From NCBI GenBank assembly GCA_018969015.1, contig JAGWZE010000009.1, positions 1-64,000 on the forward strand: 64,000 bases of DNA, in the 5' to 3' direction. The notes under the pieces are model-generated. The model was not told the DNA's origin. It worked only from the letters and a program-made list of their open reading frames with translations, and made no database searches. The translations under genes and the position numbers were made by a program. The stretch comes from Alphaproteobacteria bacterium (GTDB lineage Bacteria; Pseudomonadota; Alphaproteobacteria; Caulobacterales; Aquidulcibacteraceae). The first letter of the stretch is position 1, and the number at the start of each line of letters is the position of its first letter. Shown here in pieces: positions 15,886 through 24,133 of this stretch.

Positions 15886-16685
15886 ATGGCCGGTATCAAT
15901 TTCAATGCGGGCGCCGTGGCGGCGCTTTCGGCGATGCGGCAGGCGGCTGCAGGGCTTCAAGATTCTTCGGAGCGCGTCGGCAGCGGTCTGAAGGTCGGGA
16001 AAGCAACTGACAATCGAGCGATATGCGAACGCGGGTCGCTTCGCATACCGCCATTCGCGACGGCATCGATCGCGCAACCGAAACCGCCGATCTGGCGCTC
16101 AATCAGGCAGAAAGCCTGCGCAACATCCTTGGGAAAATGCGGGAGAAAGCGCAGGAAGGCACGAACACGGGTTTGACCGCGGCGAACCTGACCGCGTTGA
16201 ACGCCGAGTTCATCGCGTTGCGGGATCAGATCGCGGGCGTCGTCGCCGGCGCTGGCGTGAACGGCGCCAACCTGATCAACGGCTCGGGCTCGAACCTTAC
16301 CGTGCGCGTCAATGACAGCGACACCACGGCGATTACGTTCAATGGAACGGACCTCACGGCCTCTACGCTGGGGTTCACCTCGTCCATTCTCATCGATTCG
16401 CAGGCCAACGCGGCGGGGGCCGTGTCGACGGTTTCGGCGGCGATCGTCACCGTCAACAACGCCATCGCAACCCTCGCGTCGCGCGTGCGTTCCGCAGATT
16501 TGGCGAAGGAGTACAGCCAGCAACTGACGGATGGCCTCGAGAAGGCGATCTCCTCGATGGTCGACGCCGATCTTGCCTCCGAGTCCGCTCGCCTGCAGGC
16601 CTTGCAGACCAAGCAGCAGCTCGGCGTCCAGGTTCTCGGGATCGCCAATCAGCAGCCCCAGATGCTGCTATCCCTATTCAGGTGA
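15886..16685 (+). pseudogene. Flagellin disrupted by a frameshift (about 19-nt deletion)
   Basis: The reading frame from ATG 15886 (MAGINFNAGAVAALSAMRQ...GSGLKVGKATDN) matches flagellin to codon 16012, then becomes unrelated and stops at 16176. From ATG 16023 another frame resumes flagellin exactly (MRTRVASHTAIRDGIDRATETADLALNQAESLRN) to the normal C-terminus NQQPQMLLSLFR at 16685. Compared with the intact neighbour, nine residues before MRTRV need 27 nt but only 8 are present, so about 19 nt are missing around 16015-16022. The 220-aa downstream frame lacks the first D0 helix and could not polymerise normally. It may be a true pseudogene, a phase-variable state or a sequencing error. The strong terminator at 16706 ends the locus. 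Confidence 0.85.
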
Positions 16686-16705
16686 CGCGCCCTCTCGGAA
16701 ACGCG

Positions 16706-16731
16706 AAAGCCCGGCTTCGGCCGGGCTTTTT
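16706..16731 (+). terminator. Rho-independent terminator of flagellin locus
   Basis: A 10-bp stem (AAAGCCCGGC, 16706-16715, with its complement at 16720-16729) closed by a UUCG tetraloop is followed by a T-run at 16727-16731. It lies 20 nt after the stop of the second flagellin and also separates it from the convergent anti-sigma gene. Confidence 0.93.
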
Positions 16732-16771
16732 GCGTTTCAAGGTGGGGCGCGCGGAAGAGCCGCGTGCTGGG

Positions 16772-17458
16772 CTAGTGGCGCCAGATCTTCTGCAGCAGGC
16801 CCAGCGGGCCGGTGAAGGCGAGAGGGCCTTCGGTCACCGCCAGCGCGTAGCACACGGCGCCGGGCGACGCCGTCGGACGGTGGGTGACGCCGGGGCCGGC
16901 GACGGCGATATCGCCAATGCCGTAGAGGCCGCGTTCGTCCTCGAAGGCGCCGGTCATGACCAGCGTGAACTCCGCGCCGCCATGATCATGGCGCGGCGCG
17001 CGCCAGCCGGGCTCGATCCGCATGATCTCGGCTTTGACGTTCGACCCCAGATCGAGCGCCAGGGTGCGCAGGCCGGGGCCGCCGAACGACCAGCCGCCAC
17101 GGCCGATGGCGGCGAGGGCGGCGTCCTGGATCGGCTTGGGAAGGTGAAGGATTTCGTCGATCACGGCGCCAGCCCGGCGGGCGGCCTCGCGGCGGGGATC
17201 GGCGTCCTGGTCATTGGCGATCCGCAAAAAGACGGATTCCAGGGCGTCGGGCCGGAGGGCGGCAGGGCCTTCCATCTCGAACAGCGCGCCGGCCAAGGCC
17301 TCCGCGTGTCCAAGGTCTTCGACGCCCCCGGGCGTCAAGCAGGCTTGAGTTTCGACGAGGAGACGCAGGCCGGCGTCGAGCGCACCCGAGGCATAGGCGG
17401 ACGTCAGGCGCTCGCGCAGATCTAATTGCGACAGACGGGCTTGCGCGGACGCCAGCAT
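16772..17458 (-). CDS. ChrR-like cupin anti-sigma factor
   Basis: 228 aa. The C-terminal half is a ChrR-type cupin (RHDHGGAEFTLVMTGAFEDERGLYGIGDIAVAGPGVTHRPTA) keeping the two His, Glu and final His ligands. The N-terminal half aligns with the anti-sigma domain (LTSAYASGALDAGLRLLVETQACLTPGG). In Rhodobacter ChrR the latter binds zinc through His, His and a Cys-x-x-Cys, but here only Cys40 and His51 exist in the first 60 residues, so the zinc site appears degenerate. It follows the ECF sigma factor by 85 nt on the same strand. It is expected to hold the sigma factor inactive until a signal such as singlet oxygen or organic peroxide is sensed. Confidence 0.85.
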   Translation of the reverse strand: MLASAQARLSQLDLRERLTSAYASGALDAGLRLLVETQACLTPGGVEDLGHAEALAGALFEMEGPAALRPDALESVFLRIANDQDADPRREAARRAGAVIDEILHLPKPIQDAALAAIGRGGWSFGGPGLRTLALDLGSNVKAEIMRIEPGWRAPRHDHGGAEFTLVMTGAFEDERGLYGIGDIAVAGPGVTHRPTASPGAVCYALAVTEGPLAFTGPLGLLQKIWRH

Positions 17459-17543
17459 TAACAGCCCTCAGACCATGTTTGTTGGAGGATATTGATCGCG
17501 CGCGGCGTGCGTCAAGAAAGCGCAACCTATATCTGCACCGTCC

Positions 17544-18134
17544 TTACACGTCGCCCGTCAACCGGGCGCGCATCTTTCCGAAGGCGAGACGGATGCGGGA
17601 TTTGACGGTGCCGAGCGGCAGGCCGAACTTTTCCGCGATCTCGCGGTGGGAAAGTCCGTCATAGAAAGCGGCGCGCAACAGGTTCACCTGCTCCTCCGGA
17701 AGTTCGCCAAGTACTTGGCGCACAAGGTCTTCCCGCTCGGCCAGCTCCATCTGGTCGTCGGCGGGGCGGTCGGCTTCGGGGGCGAGGCCGGGCTCGTTGG
17801 GATCGAAATCGGGGCGGGACCGGCGGGCGGCGTCGATCCGCCGGTTCCGGGCGATGCGGAAGATCCAGGTGGACACCGACGCCTGTCGCCGATCGAACAG
17901 CGCGGCTTTCCGCCACACCGTGATCATCACTTCCTGCGCGATCTCCTCGGCCAGGCCGTCCCCGGCGCCGAGGCGCAGGAGGTAGCCTTTCACGCGGGGG
18001 GCGTAGAAGGCGAAGATCTCGGCGAACGCGTCCCGGTCCTGGCGGCGGGCAATGGCCTCCATCAGGTCCGCGAAACGCTCGCGGTCCGCTCCGGGGGCCC
18101 GGTCGCCGTCGTCGGGTAGGGTGCGCAAACTCAC
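17544..18134 (-). CDS. ECF RNA polymerase sigma factor (RpoE/ChrR-type, ECF11-like)
   Basis: 196 aa from GTG 18134. Sigma region 2 is [45 protein letters not shown]...[17 protein letters not shown] and region 4 is [45 protein letters not shown]. Coupling to a ChrR-like gene places it in the family that, in Rhodobacter and Caulobacter, mounts the singlet-oxygen response. It is divergent from rlmN, with an inverted repeat in the shared 147-nt gap. An internal Met at MEAIARRQ is a less likely start because region 2 would lose its first helix. Confidence 0.9.
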   Translation of the reverse strand: MSLRTLPDDGDRAPGADRERFADLMEAIARRQDRDAFAEIFAFYAPRVKGYLLRLGAGDGLAEEIAQEVMITVWRKAALFDRRQASVSTWIFRIARNRRIDAARRSRPDFDPNEPGLAPEADRPADDQMELAEREDLVRQVLGELPEEQVNLLRAAFYDGLSHREIAEKFGLPLGTVKSRIRLAFGKMRARLTGDV

Positions 18135-18198
18135 GATTTGCTCTATCTAGGGCGGCAAGACAGTCACGCCCGCACTGTCGAACGATCATCAACCGACA

Positions 18199-18223
18199 GT
18201 CGATCATACGATCGACTTATACT
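18199..18223. promoter_or_regulatory. Inverted repeat and -10-like element between sigma factor and rlmN
   Basis: GTCGATC at 18199-18205 and GATCGAC at 18210-18216 form a 7-bp inverted repeat with a 4-nt spacer, immediately followed by TATACT (18218-18223), a good -10 element for rlmN on the plus strand. A weak -35 candidate (CCGACA, 18193-18198) precedes it with a long spacer. It could be an operator; no regulator is assigned. Confidence 0.3.
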
Positions 18224-18281
18224 CGCACAGGATGCGTCCGCTTGCCAGTCACAACCGGCCGCGGCGCGCGCAAACAGGCCC

Positions 18282-19526
18282 ATGACCCACGCCCTCGACG
18301 TCGCCAAACGCAATCCCAATGCGCCGACCGTGGCCGCGGAGTCCGCGTCCGCATCGACGCCCGTCGGCGCGCCGGCCGCGCGGCCGTCGCTGATCGGTCT
18401 CACCAAGGCTGAGCTTCAAGCCGCGCTGGCGGGGATCGGCGTCGCGCCGAAGGCGACGCGCATGCGCGCCGAGCAGCTCTGGCGCTGGATGTACCACTAC
18501 GGCGTCACCGATTTCGCCGCGATGTCCAACGTCGCCAAGGAGTTGCGCGCCGATCTCGACCGCGCCTTCACGCTGGATCGGCCGCGGCTGTCGGCGGCGC
18601 AGGTCTCGGTCGACGGCACGCGCAAATGGCTGATCGATCTGGGCCCCGGCGTCGAGGTCGAGAGCGTCTATATCCCCGATGTCGGCCGGGCGGGGGCGCT
18701 GTGCGTGTCGAGCCAGGTCGGCTGCACGCTGACCTGCTCCTTCTGCCACACCGGCACGCAGAAGCTCGTCCGCAACCTGACCGCGCGCGAGATCGTGGCC
18801 CAGGTGATAATCGCCCGCGATGCGCTCGGCGAGTGGCCGACGCCCGAGCGCCCGCTGAACGACGGCGACCGCCGCCTCACGAACATCGTGTTCATGGGCA
18901 TGGGCGAGCCGCTCTACAACCTGGACGAGGTCGCGAACGCGATCGACGTCATCTCCGATGGCGACGGCATCTCCATCGGCCGGCGCCGCATCACGGTGTC
19001 GACGGCCGGCGTCGCGCCCAAGATCCCCGAGCTCGGCGCGCGCACCGGCGCGATGCTGGCGATCTCGCTGCACGCCACGAACGATCCGCTGCGCAACGAG
19101 CTCGTGCCGCTCAACAAGAAGTACCCGCTCGAGGAGCTGTTCGCCGCGATCCGCGCCTATCCGGGCCTGGGCAACGCCAAGCGGGTGACGTTCGAATACG
19201 TGATGCTCGCCGGCGTGAACGACAGCCTCGCCGAGGCGCGCGCGCTGGTGAAGCTGCTCGCGGGCGTGCCGGCGAAGATCAACCTGATCCCCTTCAACCC
19301 CTGGCCCGGCACGGCCTACCAGTGCTCCGACTGGGCCACGATCGAGGCCTTCGCCGCGGTGCTGAACAAGGCCGGCTACGCCTCGCCGATCCGCACGCCC
19401 CGGGGGCGCGACATCCTCGCCGCCTGCGGCCAACTGCGCAGCGAGAGCGTGAAGGAGCGGGCGAGCGCGCGTCTGGCGCGGGAACGGGCGCAGGCAGGGA
19501 CGCCGGGAGCGCCGGGCGAGCCATGA
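18282..19526 (+). CDS. rlmN: Dual-specificity 23S rRNA/tRNA adenine-C2 methyltransferase RlmN
   Basis: 414 aa from ATG 18282 ([15 protein letters not shown]). The radical-SAM cluster Cys148-x3-Cys152-x2-Cys155 is in [29 protein letters not shown] is the GGEP-like SAM site; the radical-SAM fold ends with LIPFNPWPG and a Cys in DILAACGQL likely forms the methyl-carrier disulfide pair. The N-terminal helical domain ([14 protein letters not shown]) is typical. It methylates A2503 of 23S rRNA and A37 of some tRNAs. The Ala/Thr-rich first 45 residues are longer than in E. coli. Its stop overlaps the following acetyltransferase start by four bases. Confidence 0.95.
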   Translation: MTHALDVAKRNPNAPTVAAESASASTPVGAPAARPSLIGLTKAELQAALAGIGVAPKATRMRAEQLWRWMYHYGVTDFAAMSNVAKELRADLDRAFTLDRPRLSAAQVSVDGTRKWLIDLGPGVEVESVYIPDVGRAGALCVSSQVGCTLTCSFCHTGTQKLVRNLTAREIVAQVIIARDALGEWPTPERPLNDGDRRLTNIVFMGMGEPLYNLDEVANAIDVISDGDGISIGRRRITVSTAGVAPKIPELGARTGAMLAISLHATNDPLRNELVPLNKKYPLEELFAAIRAYPGLGNAKRVTFEYVMLAGVNDSLAEARALVKLLAGVPAKINLIPFNPWPGTAYQCSDWATIEAFAAVLNKAGYASPIRTPRGRDILAACGQLRSESVKERASARLARERAQAGTPGAPGEP

Positions 19527-20029
19527 CGACCCCCGTTCTGGAGGCGGGCGCGGTCCGGTTGAGGCCGCTCGCGCTCGACGACGCGTCCGCTCTGTTCGAG
19601 GGCTTCGCGGATCCCGAACTCATGACCTACTGGTCCGCGCCGGCGCACGCCGCGCTTGCCGAGACCGAGGCCGACATCACGTGGTGGATCACCAACAACG
19701 CCGATGCGGCTTGGGCGATCGAGGCCGAAGGCGCTGTCGTCGGGCGAATTGGGCTCTACGCGGTGCGGGCGCATGTGCGCGAAGTGGGCGTCTTCCTGCT
19801 GCGCGCCGCGCAGGGGCGGGGCATCGCCGCCAAAGCGCTGGAGCTTGTCGTGCAGGACGGGTTCGCGCGGCTCGGTCTGCAGCGCATCGCCGCCGACATC
19901 GATCCCGACAACCGCGCCTCCATCCGCCTCTTCGAGCGCGCGGGCTTCACCTATGAAGGCCTGTTGCGCGCCAACTGGCGCACGCATCTCGGCGTGCGCG
20001 ACTCGCTGATCTACGCGCGGCTGCCGTAA
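19523..20029 (+). CDS. GNAT family N-acetyltransferase (RimJ/RimL-like)
   Basis: 168 aa starting [20 protein letters not shown] at the ATGA overlap with rlmN. The acetyl-CoA loop is [20 protein letters not shown] (Q/R-x-x-G-x-G/A), followed by [30 protein letters not shown] and a tail [12 protein letters not shown]. It resembles the RimJ/RimL group, which acetylates N-termini of ribosomal proteins or small amines. Coupling to rlmN is compatible with a ribosome-related role but does not prove one. Confidence 0.85.
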   Translation: MTTPVLEAGAVRLRPLALDDASALFEGFADPELMTYWSAPAHAALAETEADITWWITNNADAAWAIEAEGAVVGRIGLYAVRAHVREVGVFLLRAAQGRGIAAKALELVVQDGFARLGLQRIAADIDPDNRASIRLFERAGFTYEGLLRANWRTHLGVRDSLIYARLP

Positions 20030-20068
20030 CGCCGGCATCCGCTCCGGGCTGTTGCGCGTAGTATACGC

Positions 20069-20731
20069 ATGACCCGCACGATCCGTACGCTCGCCGCCGC
20101 GTTCATCCTTGCGCTGGCCGCCTTGGCCGTCTCGGGAGCGCCCGCCATGGCCGTTGAAGAACCTCCGCACGCCGTGCTCGCCCGGGACGGCAAGTTCGAA
20201 CTCCGCCGGTACGCGCCGATGGTGGTGGCGGAGGTCGTCACCACGGGCGCGCGGTATCAGGCGGTGAACGCCGGCTTCCGCCCGCTGGCGCGCTACATCT
20301 TCGGCGGCAACACGCCGGGCGCGAAGATCGCCATGACGTCGCCGGTCACGCAGACGGGCGCGCCCGCGGGGCGTGACGGCAAGGGCGAGAAGATCGCGAT
20401 GACCGCACCGGTCGCGCAGACGAAACAGGGCGACGCCTGGACCATCCGGTTCGTGATGCCCGCCGGCTCGACGCTGGCCACGATGCCCGCGCCGAACGAT
20501 CCCAGCGTGAAGCTCCTCGAAGAGCCCGCCCGCACCGTCGCCACGCTGCGCTTCTCGGGCCTCGCCACCGACAAGGACCTCGCCCGCAAGACCGACGAGC
20601 TGATGGGCATCGCCCGCGCCCGCCGCCTGGAGCCGGTCGGCCCCGTGACCTTCGCCTATTACGACCCGCCATGGACGCCGCCCTTCATGCGCCGGAACGA
20701 GGTGATGGTGGAGGTCCGCGCGCCGTCCTGA
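20069..20731 (+). CDS. SOUL-family heme-binding protein, exported
   Basis: 220 aa. A signal peptide (MTRTIRTLAAAFILALAALAVSGAPAMA) precedes the SOUL/HEBP fold: FELRRYAPMVVAEVVTTG, NAGFRPLARYIFGGN, then two copies of the KIAMTSPV / KIAMTAPV motif, and WTIRFVMPAGSTL. Members bind heme or porphyrin; in bacteria the role is poorly defined. It should be periplasmic. It is probably transcribed alone, 40 nt after the acetyltransferase gene. Confidence 0.9.
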   Translation: MTRTIRTLAAAFILALAALAVSGAPAMAVEEPPHAVLARDGKFELRRYAPMVVAEVVTTGARYQAVNAGFRPLARYIFGGNTPGAKIAMTSPVTQTGAPAGRDGKGEKIAMTAPVAQTKQGDAWTIRFVMPAGSTLATMPAPNDPSVKLLEEPARTVATLRFSGLATDKDLARKTDELMGIARARRLEPVGPVTFAYYDPPWTPPFMRRNEVMVEVRAPS

Positions 20732-20776
20732 GCGTTCGAGGGGCGACGGGGGCCAGAATCGCCCTAGGGTCTGCGG

Positions 20777-21190
20777 ATGGAACAGCTCGGCCAGGGCGTA
20801 GCCCTCGTGGTCGCCGGCATGACGCTCGGCTGGACCGCGTTTTTCTCCTTCGTCATCGCGCCCCAGGCGTACCGCGACCTCGACACCGGCCGCGCCGGGC
20901 GGTTCGTGCGCAACGCCATGAAGAATGGCCACCCTGCGGTTGCGACGTTCGCCTTCGTCTCGGCGGGGTTCGCGGTGTTGGGCAGCGCCATGGCCGGGGC
21001 TTCGGTCATGGGCGTGTGCGGCGTGCTCTATCTGCTCGCGCTTTGGGCGCTCGCCCCGCGGGACGATGAGCGGCCCCCGCCGGGCGGCAAGCGCAAGCTC
21101 AGCACCGCCCGGATCGTGGCCGCCGGCCTCACGGCGATGATCATGATCGCCGTGTGCGTCGGGATCGTCCTGATCGCCCTCAAGATCTGA
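20777..21190 (+). CDS. DUF4149-like small membrane protein
   Basis: 137 aa with four hydrophobic segments (about 6-27, 55-72, 76-92 and 112-136). The motif GWTAFFSFVIAPQAYRDLDTGRAGRFVRNAMKNGH resembles TMEM205/DUF4149 proteins. No enzyme motif is visible. The start ATG follows GCGG with no strong Shine-Dalgarno. Function unknown; the family call is moderate. Confidence 0.7.
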   Translation: MEQLGQGVALVVAGMTLGWTAFFSFVIAPQAYRDLDTGRAGRFVRNAMKNGHPAVATFAFVSAGFAVLGSAMAGASVMGVCGVLYLLALWALAPRDDERPPPGGKRKLSTARIVAAGLTAMIMIAVCVGIVLIALKI

Positions 21191-21362
21191 ACCGCGCGCC
21201 GCGCGCCGCGTGGGGCCGACGGGGCAGGCGTCCGTTAATGTTTAGCTCATCTGATGGAGAGGGGTGAGGCGCCGTCGATGTACGCGGCGTCTCTCTTCGT
21301 CTATGAATAGGCCTTCTGACGCTTACGCCAGCGGGGCGGGGCACCAAGGGTGGGACGACGGC

Positions 21363-22475
21363 ATGAGCAAGCTCCGGTTCGGGATCATCGGGACGGGCAT
21401 GATGGGCATCGAGCACATCATGAACCTGCGGCTGATGCCCGAGGTCGAGATCACCGCCATCGCCGATCCCACGCCGACCTCGATCGAGTGGGCCAAGAGC
21501 GCCCTCGGCGGCAAAGAGGTTGCGGTGTTTTCGGACGCGCAGAGCCTCGTGCGCTCCGGCCTCGTGGATGCGGTCGTGATCGCCTCGCCGAACCACACCC
21601 ACCGCCAGGCGCTCGACGCGGTGTTCGACACGGGCGTCCATGTCTTGTGCGAAAAGCCGCTCTGCTCCGATCCGGAAGACGCCGCCAAGATCGCGGCCCG
21701 CGCCGCCAAGCACGCGGGCGTGTTCTGGGTCGGCATGGAATATCGCTTCATGCCGCCGGCGACGCGCTTCGTGGCCGACGTGCATGCCGGCCGCGCCGGG
21801 CGCCTCGTGATGCTGGCCATGCGCGAGCACCGCTTCCCGTTCCTGCACAAGGTCGGCAACTGGAACCGCTTCGCCCGCAACACCGGCGGCACGATGGTGG
21901 AGAAGTGCTGCCACTTCTTCGATCTCATGCGCCACATCGTCCGCGCCGAGCCCGTCCGCGTGTACTGCTCCGGCGGCATGGACGTGAACCACCTCGACGA
22001 GCGCTATGACGGCGAACGTCCGGACATTCTCGACAACAGCTACACCACCGTCGATTTCGACAACGGCGTGCGCGCGCTGCTCGATCTGTCGATGTTCGCC
22101 GACGGCTCGGAAGAGCAGGAAGAGCTCTGCGCGGTGGGCGACACCGCCAAGCTCGAAGTTTTCATTCCGAGCTCGGAGCTGGTGTTCAGCCCGCGTGTCG
22201 GCTTCGGGGCGCCCAAGCGCGTCGAACGCGAGACGATCGGCGTCGACGAAGCGGCGCTGCGGGCCGGCAGCCACCACGGCGCAACCTACTACCAGCACCG
22301 CGCCTTCCTTGCCGCGATCCTCGAGGGCGCGCCGGTGCAGGTCACCGCGTTCGACGGCTGGATGGCGGTGGCCATGGGCGCCGCCGCCGAGCGCAGCGCG
22401 CGCGAAAAGCGGGTCGTCGAGATGGCCGAAATCCTTGCGCCGGCGCGGGCCTATTTCAACGCCGCCGCCGGCTGA
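21363..22475 (+). CDS. Gfo/Idh/MocA family oxidoreductase
   Basis: 370 aa. ATG 21363 is preferred because the Rossmann fold begins directly (KLRFGIIGTGMMG) and GGGTGGGA lies upstream; ATG 21303 lacks a ribosome-binding site. The NAD(P) loop GTGMMG, the CEKPLCSDPEDAAKIAARA block with catalytic Lys in EKP, and FWVGMEYRFMPPATRF are family hallmarks. The C-terminal sheet domain includes GGTMVEKCCHFFDLMRHIV. These enzymes oxidise sugars, inositol or amino sugars; the substrate is not evident. It stands alone before a glycosyltransferase-like gene. Confidence 0.9.
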   Translation: MSKLRFGIIGTGMMGIEHIMNLRLMPEVEITAIADPTPTSIEWAKSALGGKEVAVFSDAQSLVRSGLVDAVVIASPNHTHRQALDAVFDTGVHVLCEKPLCSDPEDAAKIAARAAKHAGVFWVGMEYRFMPPATRFVADVHAGRAGRLVMLAMREHRFPFLHKVGNWNRFARNTGGTMVEKCCHFFDLMRHIVRAEPVRVYCSGGMDVNHLDERYDGERPDILDNSYTTVDFDNGVRALLDLSMFADGSEEQEELCAVGDTAKLEVFIPSSELVFSPRVGFGAPKRVERETIGVDEAALRAGSHHGATYYQHRAFLAAILEGAPVQVTAFDGWMAVAMGAAAERSAREKRVVEMAEILAPARAYFNAAAG

Positions 22476-22597
22476 GCCCGGCCGGGTGGGGGAGGCCGTG
22501 GTCCGTGCCGCACGGGTGAGGGCGCGAACCGAAGGCGCGGCGCGGCGTTTGCATCGGCGAGGGGCGCGGCGTTCGGGCCGCCCAACGCCGGTTAACC

Positions 22598-23932
22598 ATG
22601 TCGATTGCTCCCCAAAAGCTCGCGATGCCTGACGATCGCCTGCCTGACGATCGTCCGTTCGAGATCGCGCTCGGCCGCCGCCTTGCGCTCTGGGCCGTGC
22701 TGCTGGCGCTGGCCGCTCGCGCGGTCGCGATCCTCATCTTCGCGGATTTCGATCCGGCCACGGCGCAATTGTGGGAGTACGGGCTCCAGGGCGCCTGCGC
22801 CACTTTGAGCCAGGGCCCGCTCTGCCTCTACAAGTTCACGGACGGGTTCGCACAGGCCTACCCGTCGGCCTTCATGCCGCCGCTGCTCTCCTATGCGTGG
22901 TGGGGCCTCTTTCAGGTCTTCGGGGTGACCGCCACGGCGGTGGGCGTCTTCTACGCCCTCAACGCCCTGATCGGCGCGGCCTGCGTGGCGCTGACGCACC
23001 GCCTCGCGCGCCAGCTCGCCTTCGGCGACATGGCCGCCGGCGCCGCGGCGCTGATGATCGCGCTCTATCCCAGCTTCGTGATGGTCTCGGCCACCACCCA
23101 CAACACCAATGTCGCCGTCGCGCTGTTCCTGGCGCTGACGTCGCTCGCCGTCGAACTTGCGCGCAAGCCGGCGATCGGCGGGGCGCTGCTGTTCGGCCTG
23201 CTCGCCGGGTTTGCGGTGCTGAACCGCTCCGAGGCGCTGATCATCGCGCCTGCGCTCGTGGTGGCGGCCGGCGTGCTTGGCCGCTCGATCGCGACCCCGC
23301 TCATCGCGCTTGCCGTGATGGCCGCGGTCATCGCGCCCTGGGCGGCGCGCAACGATGCGCTGTTCGGCAAGCCGATCCCGACGGCGCAGAGCGCGGGCTA
23401 CAATTTCTGGAAGGGCTTCTATCCGGGTTCGAACGGCTCGGGCGATCTCACCGAAACCGATCCTGCCTTCGTCGCCGAGCGTGACGCCGTGCGCGCCGCG
23501 ATCCCGGTCGGCCCGCGCTACGAGTCCGAAGTCGACGCCGCCTACATGGCCAAGGCGCGCGAAGCGATGGCGCAGATGACGCTGCTCGATCATGCGCGGC
23601 TCGCGGCCCTGAAAGCTGCGAAACTCTGGGCGTTCGACTGGTCCGATCCGCTCGCGCGTAGCCCGGCCTATCTCGCGGCCTGGAGCATCGCGACGATGCT
23701 CGCCGCGGCCGGTCTTGCGAGCCTGTGGCGCGCGCGTCGCCGCGTGCGCTGGGACGCGGTGGCGATGGTGGTGCTCGTCTGCGGCGGCATCACGGCCGCG
23801 CACATGGCGACCTTCGTGCACGCGCGCTACCGCATGCATCTCGAGCCCTATCTCTTCATCCTGGCCGGCGCCGCGCTCGCGGACATGTGGCGCGCGCTGA
23901 CGGTGCGCCGCGCGCGCCAGGTTCCGCTCTGA
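22598..23932 (+). CDS. GT39-like membrane glycosyltransferase
   Basis: 444 aa with roughly nine to eleven membrane spans. The N-terminal cytoplasmic tail is Asp/Arg-rich (MPDDRLPDDRPFE). A large soluble loop (about 265-330) contains NFWKGFYPGSNGSGDLTE, and the last loop has VHARYRMHLEPYLFILAG. This is the layout of dolichyl- or undecaprenyl-phosphate sugar transferases (GT39/ArnT superfamily), with an acidic residue in the first periplasmic loop (FADFDPATA). It probably transfers a lipid-linked sugar to a surface polymer or protein. A TTAACCAT sequence overlaps its start. It lies in a loose cluster with GH5 and an O-antigen ligase-like gene. Confidence 0.75.
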   Translation: MSIAPQKLAMPDDRLPDDRPFEIALGRRLALWAVLLALAARAVAILIFADFDPATAQLWEYGLQGACATLSQGPLCLYKFTDGFAQAYPSAFMPPLLSYAWWGLFQVFGVTATAVGVFYALNALIGAACVALTHRLARQLAFGDMAAGAAALMIALYPSFVMVSATTHNTNVAVALFLALTSLAVELARKPAIGGALLFGLLAGFAVLNRSEALIIAPALVVAAGVLGRSIATPLIALAVMAAVIAPWAARNDALFGKPIPTAQSAGYNFWKGFYPGSNGSGDLTETDPAFVAERDAVRAAIPVGPRYESEVDAAYMAKAREAMAQMTLLDHARLAALKAAKLWAFDWSDPLARSPAYLAAWSIATMLAAAGLASLWRARRRVRWDAVAMVVLVCGGITAAHMATFVHARYRMHLEPYLFILAGAALADMWRALTVRRARQVPL

Positions 23933-23962
23933 CCGAGACGAAAAAACTCCGCCCCCGGACGT

Positions 23963-24083
23963 AACCCTCCCACACCATGGGAGGGTTGGGGAGGGGGAGA
24001 TGAGCGCTGCATTGCCTTCATTTAAAGGACATTGCGCACTCTCCCCGCCCCTGGCCCCTCCCCGCTGGGGAGGGGAATCGCGC
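23963..24083. repeat. Interspersed repeat, type 2 (copy A)
   Basis: An inverted repeat AACCCTCCCA...TGGGAGGGTT (23963-23987) leads into GGGGAGGGGGAGATGAG, a variable 35-nt centre, and a conserved GC-rich half (CTCCCCGCCCCTGGCCCC through CCGCTGGGGAGGGGAATCGCGCC, ending 24083). The same element occurs at 59825-59952 with the same orientation. It fills the gap between two convergent genes and carries no gene. Confidence 0.85.
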
Positions 24084-24133
24084 CTGACGCGGCAGCTCGT
24101 TGGGAGCTTTGGGGCGGCGAGACGGCGCGCGCT

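Noticed and set aside
16023-16685. Downstream flagellin frame as an independent short gene
   Set aside because: It lacks the N-terminal D0 helix needed for filament assembly, and the matching N-terminus exists in the other frame just upstream, so a single broken gene is the simpler reading.
21303-21362. Earlier ATG start for the Gfo/Idh/MocA gene
   Set aside because: No ribosome-binding site precedes it and the Rossmann fold begins directly at the later ATG.
22593-22600. TTAACCAT as a CtrA site before the GT39-like gene
   Set aside because: Only a half-site is present, with no second TTAA at seven-base spacing, and it overlaps the start codon; kept as a remark only.
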